Assembly: GCF_025370255.1 (NCBI RefSeq)
Contig: NZ_JAMTCD010000009.1
Span: 1 to 64,000, forward strand
Length of the DNA: 64,000 nucleotides
Origin: Shewanella holmiensis
Lineage (GTDB): Bacteria; Pseudomonadota; Gammaproteobacteria; Enterobacterales; Shewanellaceae
Direction of reading: 5' to 3'
Under the pieces are notes generated by a model. It saw only the letters and a list, made by a program, of their open reading frames with translations, did not search any database and was not told the DNA's origin. Of this stretch, positions 45,505 through 55,451 are shown in pieces (positions within the stretch are counted from its first letter, which is position 1; each line of letters opens with the position of its first letter). The translations under genes and the position numbers were made by a program.

Positions 45505-46284
45505 ATGTCTCAACCATTATATCTACAACTGTCAGAGCAGTTAGGTTACTTAACTTGGCCGCTATTTATCTGTGCATTTTTAGCCTTATTGATCATCCTT
45601 GAGCGACTCGCTTTATTAGGTAATGAACTATTAAAACGGGATGTTTGGCTAACCGAGTTAAGACAACAAACTCGCAGCGCCACTCCTGAACAAAGGCAGC
45701 AGCTAATTACCTTATTAAGCAAAGGTCGTAGCATGCTTGCCAAGGGCACAGCACTCTTGCTATCCCAATATGACCAACCTCGTTCAATGCGCGAAGAAAT
45801 CTTAAATTTATGGTTACTTAAGCAAAAAGAAAAGCTGCAATCTGGGCTTAAGGTATTGCAGATTATTGGTGTTATCACTCCTCTGCTTGGTCTTTTAGGT
45901 ACAGTGCTTGGCCTGATTGAAATGTTTAGTCAACTAGGGTTATCTGATGGCCCCGTGACCCCATCGCAACTGGCAAAAGGCTTGGGGCTCGCGATGAATA
46001 CAACGGCGGCAGGTTTAATCATTGCCGTGCCAGCCATCACAATGGCGCACTTACTGTCACTTTGGGCCGAAAAACGTTGCAACAGAATTGCCCACGTCCT
46101 AAACCAAATGAACCTATGGTTAGACGGCTTTGATCAAGCATTAAACATTGGTTGTGATACCCCATGTGGCGCCAATGCACCTTGTCTTAAAGGCAATGCT
46201 TTAAATCAAAACGCAGTTAATACCACTACAGAAGCAACAGCCTCTATCGCAGCGCCTGCGACGTTGGCGGAGTCAAACAGATGA
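45505..46284 (+). CDS. exbB: Biopolymer transport protein ExbB
   Basis: TolQ/MotA-family stator that harvests the proton gradient for TonB. Three membrane helices: about 15-35 (WPLFICAFLALLIILERLALL), 115-140 (IIGVITPLLGLLGTVLGLIEMF) and 155-180 (LGLAMNTTAAGLIIAVPAITMAH). The C-terminus carries an unusual Cys/Asn/Ala-rich tail (about 210-259). Overlaps exbD by four bases (ATGA). Confidence 0.93.
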   Translation: MSQPLYLQLSEQLGYLTWPLFICAFLALLIILERLALLGNELLKRDVWLTELRQQTRSATPEQRQQLITLLSKGRSMLAKGTALLLSQYDQPRSMREEILNLWLLKQKEKLQSGLKVLQIIGVITPLLGLLGTVLGLIEMFSQLGLSDGPVTPSQLAKGLGLAMNTTAAGLIIAVPAITMAHLLSLWAEKRCNRIAHVLNQMNLWLDGFDQALNIGCDTPCGANAPCLKGNALNQNAVNTTTEATASIAAPATLAESNR

Positions 46285-46703
46285 TCAGCGCAGACGGACA
46301 AGCTGGGGCTTCAGCTCAGCTCAATGTAGGAATTGATCTCACCCCACTTATCGACATCATTTTTATTGTGTTGGTTTTTTTACTACTCACAGCCAATAGC
46401 CAATTGCTGACATTGCCTGTGGATGTACCAACAGAAACAGACTCAACCTTAACGGGCTTGTCTCAAAAACAGCATATTTCAATCAATATTTTAACTGATG
46501 CGCCCCATTGGGCATTAGATGCTAAGCAATTTGACAATTTCGACCAATTCGAAGCCGCATTCATCCAAGTCTTGGATGCGTCACCAGATATCAATGTGGT
46601 TGTCGCTGCGGATAAAAATGCCCCTGTTCAGCCATTAATGACGGTATTGGCATTACTTCAGCGACAACAAATCACTAATACCCAAATTTTAATGGAACCC
46701 TAA
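46281..46703 (+). CDS. exbD: Biopolymer transport protein ExbD
   Basis: Partner of ExbB. A single membrane helix (about 17-38) with the proton-carrying Asp in LTPLIDIIFIVLVFLLLT, then a periplasmic domain (about 60-140) ending in LLQRQQITNTQIL. Length 140 aa is typical. Overlap with exbB indicates coupled translation. Confidence 0.94.
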   Translation: MISADGQAGASAQLNVGIDLTPLIDIIFIVLVFLLLTANSQLLTLPVDVPTETDSTLTGLSQKQHISINILTDAPHWALDAKQFDNFDQFEAAFIQVLDASPDINVVVAADKNAPVQPLMTVLALLQRQQITNTQILMEP

Positions 46704-46763
46704 ATCATCTTTTATCAATCCACTTAGGAATGTTCCAGCGATTTTATTAATTCGGAGTTAATT

Positions 46764-47666
46764 ATGCTTAAGCAATCAATGTTCAATACTAAACACTCAT
46801 TACTGACGCGCTTGATGACAGCAAGCATGCTGCTTTCAAGTGCCCTATTAAGCCAAAGTGCTATAGCAGAAAATCGCGTAGTCAGTGCTGGCGCAGGCAT
46901 TACAGAGTTAGTGATAGCACTGGATGCAAGTAATGAATTAGTGGGTGTAGATTCTACAAGCCAAATCCCTGAAGAGTTGAATTCCGTTGCCAAACTTGGG
47001 TATCACCGCATGTTATCTGCGGAAGGTATTTTAGCCTTATCGCCGACGATCCTATTAGGTTCCGAAGCCATGGGACCTAAAACTACCCTTGAAGTATTAA
47101 GCAATGCCAAAGTTGAAGTGGTTTCTTTACCCTGCGCCAATACCAGAGCAGAGCTCGTCAGTAACATTGAGCAAATGGGCAAGTTACTTAATCGTGAATC
47201 TCAGGCGGCTGCGCTAAAACAAAAAATTGATTTGTCCTTTAATCAATTAGATTCAAAACAGCAAAAACTCAAAGAACTAGGCAATGCGCCAAAGGTGTTA
47301 TTTTTGCTATTACAACCTGATAGACCTGCACGTGTAGGCGGCAACGATACCGCTGCAGACATCATTATTAACCTCGCTGGCGGACAAAACATTGCTGGTT
47401 TTGACGGTTATAAAAGTGTGTCTCAGGAAGGTATTTTAGCACTACAACCCGATGTGATTCTAATTTCAAACCGCAGCGATAGTGAATCAAGCGACCCTGT
47501 TGCTGAATTATTGAAAGCCATGCCATTGCTTGCGCACACCCCAGCTGGTGAACATCAACACATTAAAAAACTGCCATCTCAAGCGTTAATTGGTGGTTTA
47601 GGATTAAGTGCCATCACAGCTGCAGATGACCTCGCTAGCGATTTTATTAGCATTAAAAAGCGATAG
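46764..47666 (+). CDS. hutB: Heme ABC transporter substrate-binding protein HutB
   Basis: Periplasmic heme-binding protein of the HmuT/BtuF class, 300 aa. Signal peptide at about 1-35 (ASMLLSSALLSQSAIAE). The heme-ligating Tyr is expected in LGYHRMLSAEG (about 76). Later blocks AKVEVVSLPCANT, PARVGGNDTAADIIINLAGG and GILALQPDVILIS follow the family. The gene lies 60 bases after exbD and hands heme to HutCD. Confidence 0.93.
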   Translation: MLKQSMFNTKHSLLTRLMTASMLLSSALLSQSAIAENRVVSAGAGITELVIALDASNELVGVDSTSQIPEELNSVAKLGYHRMLSAEGILALSPTILLGSEAMGPKTTLEVLSNAKVEVVSLPCANTRAELVSNIEQMGKLLNRESQAAALKQKIDLSFNQLDSKQQKLKELGNAPKVLFLLLQPDRPARVGGNDTAADIIINLAGGQNIAGFDGYKSVSQEGILALQPDVILISNRSDSESSDPVAELLKAMPLLAHTPAGEHQHIKKLPSQALIGGLGLSAITAADDLASDFISIKKR

Positions 47667-47731
47667 CGGCATCATGACCATCAAAGTGGTGATGACATTC
47701 ACTATAACAATCCGTTTTATTAGGATTTAAC

Positions 47732-48748
47732 ATGGAAAATCAACGTTGGCTTTGGCCCTGTTTACTAACTGGTTTGGTGATAACAAGCCTATTGTCCGTC
47801 AGCATCGGACCATTACAAATTAGCCCGTACACCAGCTTTAATGCCATGGTGAACTGGGCAACAGGTCAAGAGTTGGCATCAGTGGCTCCCCATGAGCAAT
47901 TGGTGATTAATAATGTCCGTTTGCCGCGGACAATTTTAGCCTTAGCGGTCGGTGCCACACTGGCACAATGTGGTGCAGTGATGCAGGGGTTATTTCGAAA
48001 CCCGCTAGCTGATCCTGGCATTATTGGTGTCTCTTCTGGCGCGGCATTGGGCGCGGCAATTTGTATCGTGTTATTTCCTAATGGCGGTGAATACTTAGTT
48101 GCTTTTAGTGCCTTTGTTGCTGGCCTTGCGACGACCTTAATTGTTTATCGTTTAGCCGCAAGTCCGAGTGGAACTTCCGTCGTGCTACTACTTTTATCTG
48201 GCGTTGCTGTGGCCGCGCTTGCGGGAGCAGGTATTGGCGTATTGACCTATATGGCCAATGACATGGCGTTAAGAGACTTAACTTTATGGCAGATGGGCTC
48301 AGTGGCTGGCGCGCAGTGGCATTACGTCATTTTAAGCTTAATTGCATTAGCGGTAATCAGCTGGCAATTCAATCAAAGCGCCAAAGCCTTAAATGCTTTA
48401 TTACTTGGTGAGGCCGAAGCTCGTCATCTTGGTCTGGATGTCGATAAACTCAAACTTAAACTGATTGTACTGTGTGCTATCGGAGTGGGTATTGCCGTTG
48501 CTGCAACGGGAATAATTGGCTTTATTGGGTTAGTCGTACCTCATTTAGTCAGAATGATCATTGGCCCAGATCACCGTTTATTGCTGCCATTAAGCGCCAT
48601 GTTAGGCGCAGCAATTTTAGTGGTCGCCGATATTGGTGCGCGCTCCATTGTTGCCCCTTCTGAATTACCTGTTGGTTTAGTGACGGCACTTTTAGGTGCA
48701 CCATTCTTTATCATTTTATTACTCAAACAACGTAATAAGTTGGTGTAA
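47732..48748 (+). CDS. hutC: Heme ABC transporter permease HutC
   Basis: FecCD-type inner-membrane permease, 338 aa, with about ten helices. Signature blocks: [62 protein letters not shown] and the coupling-helix region [30 protein letters not shown] is present upstream (ATTAGGATTTAAC). It is followed one base later by hutD. Confidence 0.95.
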   Translation: MENQRWLWPCLLTGLVITSLLSVSIGPLQISPYTSFNAMVNWATGQELASVAPHEQLVINNVRLPRTILALAVGATLAQCGAVMQGLFRNPLADPGIIGVSSGAALGAAICIVLFPNGGEYLVAFSAFVAGLATTLIVYRLAASPSGTSVVLLLLSGVAVAALAGAGIGVLTYMANDMALRDLTLWQMGSVAGAQWHYVILSLIALAVISWQFNQSAKALNALLLGEAEARHLGLDVDKLKLKLIVLCAIGVGIAVAATGIIGFIGLVVPHLVRMIIGPDHRLLLPLSAMLGAAILVVADIGARSIVAPSELPVGLVTALLGAPFFIILLLKQRNKLV

Positions 48749-48749
48749 C

Positions 48750-49706
48750 ATGCTAAGAAACCTTGAATGTAAATCTATGTTTAAAACATATCCGTCGGAA
48801 CCTCAAGTAACAGGTTTAGCACTTGCTGGTTTAAAGCCTGTTGAATCAGCACCTGCAGATAGAAAAAGTGCGACTTTTATGCCTGAACAAAAGTCTGCTG
48901 AGACCGAGAGCTCGACCTCAAGTTCCGCAACTGAAAATGCTGTCGTCAGTATCAATAACCTCTCGGTGCATATTGGCAAAAAACCAGTATTAAATGATAT
49001 CAATCTTGAGATTATGCCAGGCCAAGTCACTGCATTATTAGGCCCCAATGGCGCCGGGAAATCCACGTTATTGAAAAGCTTGTGCCAAGAAACTGAACTG
49101 TCAGCAGGTAGCATCTCCATGCTAGGCAAACCGCTACACAACTGGAATCGAGCCGAATTAGCCAAGTCATTAGCCGTGTTACCGCAACATGCGTCGCTGA
49201 CCTTTCCGTTTAAAGTGCATGAAGTGGTACAAATGGGTTTATACCCATTATCCATCAGCCAACAGCAAGGGCTGGAGATAGTTGATAAACAGTTGCAACA
49301 GGTTGCGTTATCTGCACTTAAATACCGCAGTTATCCCACCCTTTCTGGCGGTGAAAAGCAACGAGTGCAATTAGCCCGCGTGCTAACACAATTGGCACAA
49401 GCTGAAAGTACACCCATTTTATTACTCGATGAGCCCACTTCTGCGTTAGATTTAGCCCAACAGCACAGAGTACTCGAATTAGCACATACATTAGCCCATA
49501 AGCACAACTATTGCGTGATAGTAGTCCTGCACGATTTAAATCAAGCCTGCCGCTATGCAGATAGATTAGTGATTTTAGAACAAGGTGAAGTGGTCAGTGA
49601 TGGTAAACCTGCCGAGGCATTAACTGCTGACATCATCGAAAAAGTCTGGCACTACAAACCCACATTAGTGATCGACCCTAACAATAAACTGCCTCTGATT
49701 TTTTAG
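48750..49706 (+). CDS. hutD: Heme ABC transporter ATP-binding protein HutD, with N-terminal extension
   Basis: ATPase of the heme importer. Walker [10 protein letters not shown], signature [15 protein letters not shown], Walker [13 protein letters not shown] and the H-loop VLHDL are all present. About 65 low-complexity Ser/Thr/Glu-rich residues ([15 protein letters not shown]) precede the ABC domain, which usually begins near residue 1-5 in HmuV/HutD. The ATG at 48750 immediately follows the hutC stop; 318 aa. A start inside the extension is not supported by a ribosome site. Confidence 0.9.
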   Translation: MLRNLECKSMFKTYPSEPQVTGLALAGLKPVESAPADRKSATFMPEQKSAETESSTSSSATENAVVSINNLSVHIGKKPVLNDINLEIMPGQVTALLGPNGAGKSTLLKSLCQETELSAGSISMLGKPLHNWNRAELAKSLAVLPQHASLTFPFKVHEVVQMGLYPLSISQQQGLEIVDKQLQQVALSALKYRSYPTLSGGEKQRVQLARVLTQLAQAESTPILLLDEPTSALDLAQQHRVLELAHTLAHKHNYCVIVVLHDLNQACRYADRLVILEQGEVVSDGKPAEALTADIIEKVWHYKPTLVIDPNNKLPLIF

Positions 49707-49757
49707 CTTTAGTTAAATAGTGTCATCATATCGACTTCAGCCGGGAGAACCGTCTGA

Positions 49758-49895
49758 ATGGAGACCCTGCTTCACGAGATACCAAGAGCATTCGTTTTAG
49801 CTCAACAGCATTCTAAAACACAACAAGAATGGCAAACTCCACTACCGTCTATGCTTATTCAAAATTTTTTTGACAACCCTCAGAGACCACTTTAA
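49758..49895 (+). CDS. Possible small 45-aa ORF after hutD
   Basis: The frame from ATG 49758 to TAA 49895 encodes METLLHEIPRAFVLAQ... with a natural-looking composition (helical first half, Gln-rich middle, FFDNPQRPL end). A GGGAG lies about ten bases upstream, which is a long spacing. It sits 51 bases after hutD on the same strand and ends seven bases before the convergent rsmJ stop. No family is recognised; it may be a remnant or chance. Confidence 0.3.
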   Translation: METLLHEIPRAFVLAQQHSKTQQEWQTPLPSMLIQNFFDNPQRPL

Positions 49896-49901
49896 ATAGA
49901 A

Positions 49902-50660
49902 TTACTTCATTGCGGATTTAACATACACATCAAAGCGATTTTTCTTACTGGCGATAACCATACTGGGTTTGGCGCCATCAAGATCTTCGGCATAGTCAGG
50001 ACGCTTCACTGCCACGCGTTTTGTGGCTAATTGCATTGCTGGTGCTAACAGACCATCGGCATCCAAGTCTGCGCCAACTAAGGTTTGAAACACACGCATT
50101 TCTTTTTTAACTAGGGCCGATTTTTCACGGTGTGGGTACATAGGGTCAAGATACACTACGTCAATTTCTGTGCCACTGGCTTTGGCTGCATCTGCTAATG
50201 CGGTAATGCTGGAACCATGAAACAGGCTCATTCGTTCATTCATCCACTGGCCAATTTCGGCATCTTCATAAGCTCGGCGTAAGCCGTCTTCTAATAACGC
50301 AGCCACGACAGGATGCCGCTCAACCATTATCACCTTACAACCTAAACTCGCTAACACAAATGCATCACGCCCTAAACCGGCAGTGCCATCAACCACAGTT
50401 GGCGATACACCTTGTTTTAACCCTACTGCTTTAGCGATAGTTTGCCCTCGTCCCCCGCCAAATTTACGCCTATGGGCGACAGCACCTGTGACAAAATCAA
50501 CTATGATACCGTCCAGTTTTGGCTCATCCCGTTTGTGTAGGGTTAATTGGTTTTGCTCAAAACGTAGCTCAAAAGGGGCATTTTGATCGTAATGGAGTGA
50601 CCATCTTTGGCAAATATCGACAAGGCTTGGGTACTGTTGATTGAAATAAATCGCGGTCAC
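49902..50660 (-). CDS. rsmJ: 16S rRNA guanine-1516 N2-methyltransferase RsmJ
   Basis: SAM-dependent enzyme that methylates G1516 of 16S rRNA. The SAM-binding motif is [21 protein letters not shown], followed by [16 protein letters not shown]. The catalytic [20 protein letters not shown] block is diagnostic. Length 252 aa is normal. Divergent from rlmJ with 133 bases between. Confidence 0.95.
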   Translation of the reverse strand: MTAIYFNQQYPSLVDICQRWSLHYDQNAPFELRFEQNQLTLHKRDEPKLDGIIVDFVTGAVAHRRKFGGGRGQTIAKAVGLKQGVSPTVVDGTAGLGRDAFVLASLGCKVIMVERHPVVAALLEDGLRRAYEDAEIGQWMNERMSLFHGSSITALADAAKASGTEIDVVYLDPMYPHREKSALVKKEMRVFQTLVGADLDADGLLAPAMQLATKRVAVKRPDYAEDLDGAKPSMVIASKKNRFDVYVKSAMK

Positions 50661-50793
50661 TGTGTTATCTACTTAAAGGGCAATATCGCTATTATGCCAA
50701 AACGCTACCGCAGTGAATACCTATACCTTACCCGCAAGAAAACTTATAATGCAGCTATCTTGCAGTCAACGCTGCCACTTTTTGGAATATCTC

Positions 50794-51636
50794 ATGCTAA
50801 GTTACCGCCACGGATATCATGCCGGCAATTATGCCGATGTACTTAAACATTCAATGTTGCTGCAAGTGCTAAAAGCCATGCAGAAAAAAGACAAGCCATA
50901 CGTGTACATCGATACCCATGCTGGAGCGGGGGCTTACTCATTAAATGATGAGTTTGCACAAAAAACCGGAGAGTACCTAGATGGCGTAGCTAAATTATGG
51001 GATGCCAACAAATTACCGACGGCGTTAGCGGACTATGTTGAAGCGGTAAAAATTTTTAATGGCGAGTTCGATCAACTCACCGTTTATCCGGGCTCACCGA
51101 GTTTTGTTGATGCTGAATTACGCCCTAAAGACCGCATGGTACTCCATGAGTTACATAGTACTGATCATGAATTGCTTGAAGAATATTTTGATCAAGATAA
51201 ACAAGTTAGAGTGATTAAAGGCGATGGATTACAAGGTTTAATCGCCGCGGTTCCACCTCCTGAGCGTCGTGGGGTGATATTAATCGACCCAAGCTATGAA
51301 ATAAAAACCGACTACCAAGATGTGGCTCATGCGATTATTAAAGCGCACAAACGCTTTGCGACTGGGGTGTTTATGTTGTGGTATCCGGTAGTTGATAGAG
51401 CGCAAACTGAATCTATGTTGAAAATACTAGCCACCAGCGGCATTAAAAATCAGTTACGTGTTGAGCAAGCGATTAAGCCGGATAGTAATGAATTTGGCAT
51501 GACCGCCGCAGGGTTATGGATTATTAATCCACCTTGGCAATTAGATGTTGCCGCTAAAGAAATGCTGAACTACCTAGAGCGCCGTTTAGGCCATAGCGGT
51601 GGTAAAACCGTGGTGAAACAAGAAGTGCCAGAATAG
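50794..51636 (+). CDS. rlmJ: 23S rRNA adenine-2030 N6-methyltransferase RlmJ
   Basis: Methylates A2030 of 23S rRNA. The diagnostic opening MLSYRHGYHAGNYADVLKH, DTHAGAGAY (SAM site) and catalytic DPSYE motif (IDPSYEIK) are present. A longer frame begins at 50713, but the family start and GGA before the ATG at 50794 decide for 280 aa. An intrinsic terminator follows. Confidence 0.96.
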   Translation: MLSYRHGYHAGNYADVLKHSMLLQVLKAMQKKDKPYVYIDTHAGAGAYSLNDEFAQKTGEYLDGVAKLWDANKLPTALADYVEAVKIFNGEFDQLTVYPGSPSFVDAELRPKDRMVLHELHSTDHELLEEYFDQDKQVRVIKGDGLQGLIAAVPPPERRGVILIDPSYEIKTDYQDVAHAIIKAHKRFATGVFMLWYPVVDRAQTESMLKILATSGIKNQLRVEQAIKPDSNEFGMTAAGLWIINPPWQLDVAAKEMLNYLERRLGHSGGKTVVKQEVPE

Positions 51637-51654
51637 TGATTTAGCACTTTATAA

Positions 51655-51690
51655 AAAAGCCCATGCAATGCAAATTACATGGGCTTTTTT
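51655..51690. terminator. Terminator after rlmJ
   Basis: AAAAGCCCATG pairs with CATGGGCTTTT around a twelve-base loop, with a T-run after it. It also suits the convergent lipoprotein gene. Confidence 0.85.
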
Positions 51691-51718
51691 ACTATTTCAG
51701 TGCCGTTACATCAACTTG

Positions 51719-51961
51719 CTAATCGCCATTTAACGTCCGAGAAAGTGCCCCGAATATCGCACTAAAAACTCCTGCTGTTACATCCTTACGGGTATTATTA
51801 CTCGAAGAATGACTTCCAGGACGAGACTCTGCAACTTCCCTTTTTTCTTCGTTTTCATATGCACCAATAACTAAGTCGCTACCAGCATTTGTAGCAGTTC
51901 GCGCAGAACAAGCTGTTAGTATCGGTACCAGTAGGCATAGCAGTAAAATCCTTTTGCTCAT
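51719..51961 (-). CDS. Small hypothetical lipoprotein
   Basis: An 80-aa protein with signal segment and lipobox LTAC (about residues 15-18), then a polar Ser/Asn/Glu-rich stretch and a C-terminal GVFSAIFGALSRTLNGD helix. AAGGA lies five bases before the second of two adjacent ATGs, giving the chosen start. It follows the M28 peptidase gene by 20 bases on the same strand and is probably cotranscribed. Function unknown. Confidence 0.7.
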   Translation of the reverse strand: MSKRILLLCLLVPILTACSARTATNAGSDLVIGAYENEEKREVAESRPGSHSSSNNTRKDVTAGVFSAIFGALSRTLNGD

Positions 51962-51981
51962 CATCGTCCTTAAGTTAATCA

Positions 51982-53382
51982 TTAAATCGGTTTAAAAAAT
52001 GCGCCAGCCGCACCAGGAAATACCACAGGGCTAACATTGCCGTTGGCGGCCACACTGGCAACACCAAAAAGATAATTATCAATTACCCTATTATTGAGGG
52101 TAAATTCAGTCACATTGCCCACATAACGGCTATGTGTCCACTCTGGCTCGGTGGTTAAACGCCAATAAACACGATAACCCACCACGGTTTTATCAGCAGT
52201 GTTAGCCCAATTTAATGTGGTGTCGGGTGAAACCTGGCCTTTAATACTCACGCCTGTTGGCGGCGCGGGCGCCCAGGACATTGATGCTAAACTAATGGCG
52301 TTTAGGGCGGTTAATTTAGCAGTAAAATCAAAATCGACACCTTCAATTACATCGCCATATTCAATGCCGTTTTCAGTGCGAAGATCTTGATGTTGACGAT
52401 CATAGTGCTCATTGGTTTCCATCACTCGCACCGCAGGAAAACCCGCTTTATTAAAGGGTAAATGATGCCCTCCACGGCCAAATCTGTCTAGGCGATACAC
52501 CAACATGACATCTAAATTGGTCATGTACTGATCAACTAAATTTTTAATATTGCGAGCCAAATTGCGTGATGCAGAATCGTTCTCACCCCCACTAAAGTAA
52601 CGCTCTTTAGCTTCATCTGTGGTTTCAACAAAACGCACTCCCTCAGAAAATACCCGCACGGTAGCATTGTTTACCACGCCGTTAATGCCCGCAATATTGC
52701 CGATCATGTCGTTATTTAATACCGCTTGAACTTGCCAGCCCTGACTTTTAGCATAATTAGCAAGAATATCTCCACCGTGTAAACCCTGCTCTTCACCTGA
52801 CAAGGCGGCATACACGATAGTGCCATTAAATTGATATTGCGATAACACCCTAGCGGCTTCAATCGCACCCGCTACACCAGAGGCATTATCGTTTGCACCG
52901 GGCGAAATAGAGGTAGCGTCAAGTACATCTGATACCCGTGAATCAATATCACCGCTCATCATCACAACACGTTTCGGGTCGGTTTTACCTCGCTGAATGG
53001 CAATCACATTAACCACTTCGGTTGGCTTGGCAATACGCTTCCCTTGCACAGTATCACTGACGGTAATCACTTCTAAGCAGCCACCACAGTCTTTTGATAT
53101 GCGGTTAAATTCGGCTTCTATCCAACGTCTTGCAGCGCCTATCCCCTGGGTGGTCGAACGGGTGTCTGATAAAGTGTGACGGGTACCAAAACTGACCAGT
53201 TTACGAACATCATCTTCTAAACGCTGTGCTTGTGGTGCGTTGGCGATATCGTATAAGCGCATGTCTTCTTGGGATGGTGCTGCGAAGCTGGAGGTTGAAG
53301 CAGGATTAGCCTGCAACGTTGAGGCGAGTAATACACTGGCGAGGGTTGCCACTAACGATGACACTGGACGAGAAAAAGTCAT
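51982..53382 (-). CDS. M28-family zinc metallopeptidase, exported
   Basis: A 466-aa exported aminopeptidase-like protein. Signal peptide at 1-26. The M28 core has GDIDSRVSD where many members read HxD, then GANDNASG, SGEEQGLHGG (catalytic Glu pair), NNDMIGN and a final zinc His (NEHYDRQHQ). The Asp for His in the first block seems usual in this subfamily. A fibronectin-III-like domain (about 370-455: PPTGVSIKG...TTLNWANTADKTVVGYRVYW) closes the protein. AGGA six bases before the second ATG decides the start. Confidence 0.9.
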   Translation of the reverse strand: MTFSRPVSSLVATLASVLLASTLQANPASTSSFAAPSQEDMRLYDIANAPQAQRLEDDVRKLVSFGTRHTLSDTRSTTQGIGAARRWIEAEFNRISKDCGGCLEVITVSDTVQGKRIAKPTEVVNVIAIQRGKTDPKRVVMMSGDIDSRVSDVLDATSISPGANDNASGVAGAIEAARVLSQYQFNGTIVYAALSGEEQGLHGGDILANYAKSQGWQVQAVLNNDMIGNIAGINGVVNNATVRVFSEGVRFVETTDEAKERYFSGGENDSASRNLARNIKNLVDQYMTNLDVMLVYRLDRFGRGGHHLPFNKAGFPAVRVMETNEHYDRQHQDLRTENGIEYGDVIEGVDFDFTAKLTALNAISLASMSWAPAPPTGVSIKGQVSPDTTLNWANTADKTVVGYRVYWRLTTEPEWTHSRYVGNVTEFTLNNRVIDNYLFGVASVAANGNVSPVVFPGAAGAFFKPI

Positions 53383-53490
53383 AAACATTCCTATTATTAG
53401 CGCAAGGCACCTTTTCGGTCAGTGCTTACTTAATCCTGTTGGGTGTTCAATATGAAGCTAATCGTCCTGAATCACTTCAAGCATTTATTA

Positions 53491-54384
53491 TTAACTGGCC
53501 TTGCGGTAACGACTGTAGAGAATTCTTACCCTTTGCACGTAAGCCTGAGTTTCAGGAAAAGGCGGAATTCCCTGGTAATGCTCAACGTTGGTAGGCCCGG
53601 CATTATAGGCTGCACACGCTAAATCGATATCGCCATTAAATTGCCCTAACAGCTGGGCCAAATAGCGGCTGCCACCATTAATATTTTGCTCTGCATGAAA
53701 AGCATTGGACACCTGCATGTCTTTAGCAGTACCGGGCATTAATTGCATTAACCCCATCGCTCCCGCGTTGGATACCACATTAGTACGAAATGCAGATTCC
53801 GCATGGATCACAGCGCGGATCAATGCAGGCTCAAGTTGGTAACGTTTAGCGGCATTGCTAATAACAGCAGCGTATTCTTTGGTAAATAACGGAATATGGT
53901 ACCAATCAATGGTCGAATCTGGACGGCAAGCAAAGCATTCATATAAATGAATACGAAAGTCACCTTGAGCAGGCTGGTTATCACTGAAAACGGTAATTCC
54001 GTTTTTTTCATATTGGTACACTTTGCGTTTTTCTACGCCCAAATCAGACAAAATTCCATGTTCAGAATAACTTGCCTTAACACGCTTTTTAGCCGCTTTA
54101 TTCGGTTCAGGTTTAGGCAATGGGTAACCATTATCCAATATCACTGCAGATTTAAGCGCCGCAGTGGCGTGACTTGTGGGCGTTACCGCCAGCTGATTTA
54201 AATCGGGAAACAAACTCAGTTGTGGTTTGTCGTCAGCAATGGAAGGTATTTCAGCTTTATAAATAGCTTTGATGACAGGTTTTTTAGCGGGCTCATCTGC
54301 AGCCAGGCTGATAGGCGTGAATAACAAACACACACCATAGCTAAATATTGTCAGCATATGGCGATGTTTTATCTGCTTCACCAT
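53491..54384 (-). CDS. Lytic murein transglycosylase, SLT domain
   Basis: Periplasmic peptidoglycan-cleaving enzyme. The SLT domain (about 165-290) has the catalytic Glu in AVIHAESAFR, then GAMGLMQLMPGTA and ACAAYNAGPTNVEHYQGIPPFPET. A signal peptide lies near the N-terminus (FSYGVCLLFTPISLAAD). A middle region (VYQYEKNGITVFSDN) resembles the DUF4124 module often joined to such enzymes. Start is uncertain: ATG 54384 is used, GTG 54405 or TTG 54417 would overlap or abut the LemA-like gene. The two are cotranscribed. Confidence 0.85.
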   Translation of the reverse strand: MVKQIKHRHMLTIFSYGVCLLFTPISLAADEPAKKPVIKAIYKAEIPSIADDKPQLSLFPDLNQLAVTPTSHATAALKSAVILDNGYPLPKPEPNKAAKKRVKASYSEHGILSDLGVEKRKVYQYEKNGITVFSDNQPAQGDFRIHLYECFACRPDSTIDWYHIPLFTKEYAAVISNAAKRYQLEPALIRAVIHAESAFRTNVVSNAGAMGLMQLMPGTAKDMQVSNAFHAEQNINGGSRYLAQLLGQFNGDIDLACAAYNAGPTNVEHYQGIPPFPETQAYVQRVRILYSRYRKAS

Positions 54385-54409
54385 GGTAACCGCAAGGGGA
54401 TTCACAATA

Positions 54410-54928
54410 TTACCCAACTGCGACAGTAAGTATTGGCATTGCGGTCACTTTGGCTAATTTGGCGACCACAGAACCTGGGAACATTTTTACCCCTTGGTTT
54501 AAATCGGTCACGGCTTGGTTATAAAACTCACTGGCGTTTTGGTAATCCAGTTCTAATTGTAAATAGTCGTTAACCAGTTGTTCATCTAACACATCACCAT
54601 GCAAGTTTGAAAACAGCGCTTTTTGCAAGATATCCATGCTTGACCACACAGCTAAAATCTCCGGTAAATGTTGGTCAATTTGTTGAGACCAAACACTGTT
54701 AGTATTTAGCTCATGCAATTGCTGCCATTGCGTGGTTTGTTCTGCATCAAGCGGTTGATGCTGCTGGCTAACGTTAGAAAGTTGAGTTAACAGCGCAAGT
54801 CGATCATCGATTTTTTGATTCAAAACGGTAAGAGAATCAATAGCTGACTGACGCTTTTTAATAAGGCTGGCATACCAAAGGTAGCAGAGAATAACAGCTA
54901 AGCTCATACTCAGCAGCAATGCTTGCAT
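54410..54928 (-). CDS. LemA-like membrane protein
   Basis: A 172-aa protein with one N-terminal helix (ALLLSMSLAVILCYLWYAS) and helical coiled segments, as in LemA proteins: YNQAVTDLNQGVKMFPGSVVAKLA is the family's closing signature. The middle is diverged from classic LemA. AAGGA seven bases before ATG 54928 decides the start; a longer frame reaches 54988. Function of LemA proteins is poorly known. Next gene is the SLT transglycosylase. Confidence 0.75.
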   Translation of the reverse strand: MQALLLSMSLAVILCYLWYASLIKKRQSAIDSLTVLNQKIDDRLALLTQLSNVSQQHQPLDAEQTTQWQQLHELNTNSVWSQQIDQHLPEILAVWSSMDILQKALFSNLHGDVLDEQLVNDYLQLELDYQNASEFYNQAVTDLNQGVKMFPGSVVAKLAKVTAMPILTVAVG

Positions 54929-55451
54929 GATTTTTTCCTTAATGATGATTTTTGTTTTTATGTCTAATAATAAGCATAAATTAACCAATATTTCACTTAA
55001 ATCTCAGTGAAGTAACGACTATATTTACTGACACCAATCAACGTACCATAACATTTGACTGACAAAATAAACAATTTTATCGCATTTGATTTAAATTGAT
55101 TGCTTAGCAAGCATTGGCGCAATATGTGTAGATAAAAAAACTCACATCATTAAAAAAACTCATAATAAACAGCAAAGTAAATGCATGACTACGATGAGCA
55201 CTTTTTAACCCACCTTTCAATTTACATCATACATTTAACCAACCTATCTAAGACTTAACCGCTAGTTATCCAACCTTAAGCTAACTTTAACAACCAACCT
55301 CACATATTGGCCCAATATAAATTAAGTTTCAGTTAACCCTTGCTCTGTAAGCTTGTAAATTGGCCAAATACTAACAATCGCTCTGATACCCCATAGAATA
55401 AAAATCATTAATATATTGATAGGTATCAGGAAAGCCGAATGAAGGAAAACA
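54929..55451. other. AT-rich intergenic region before AbgT gene
   Basis: About 520 bases between divergent genes. Only low-complexity AT-rich DNA and probable promoters were seen; no supported gene. A minus-strand frame at 55322-55552 overlaps the start of the AbgT gene and is rejected. Confidence 0.5.
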
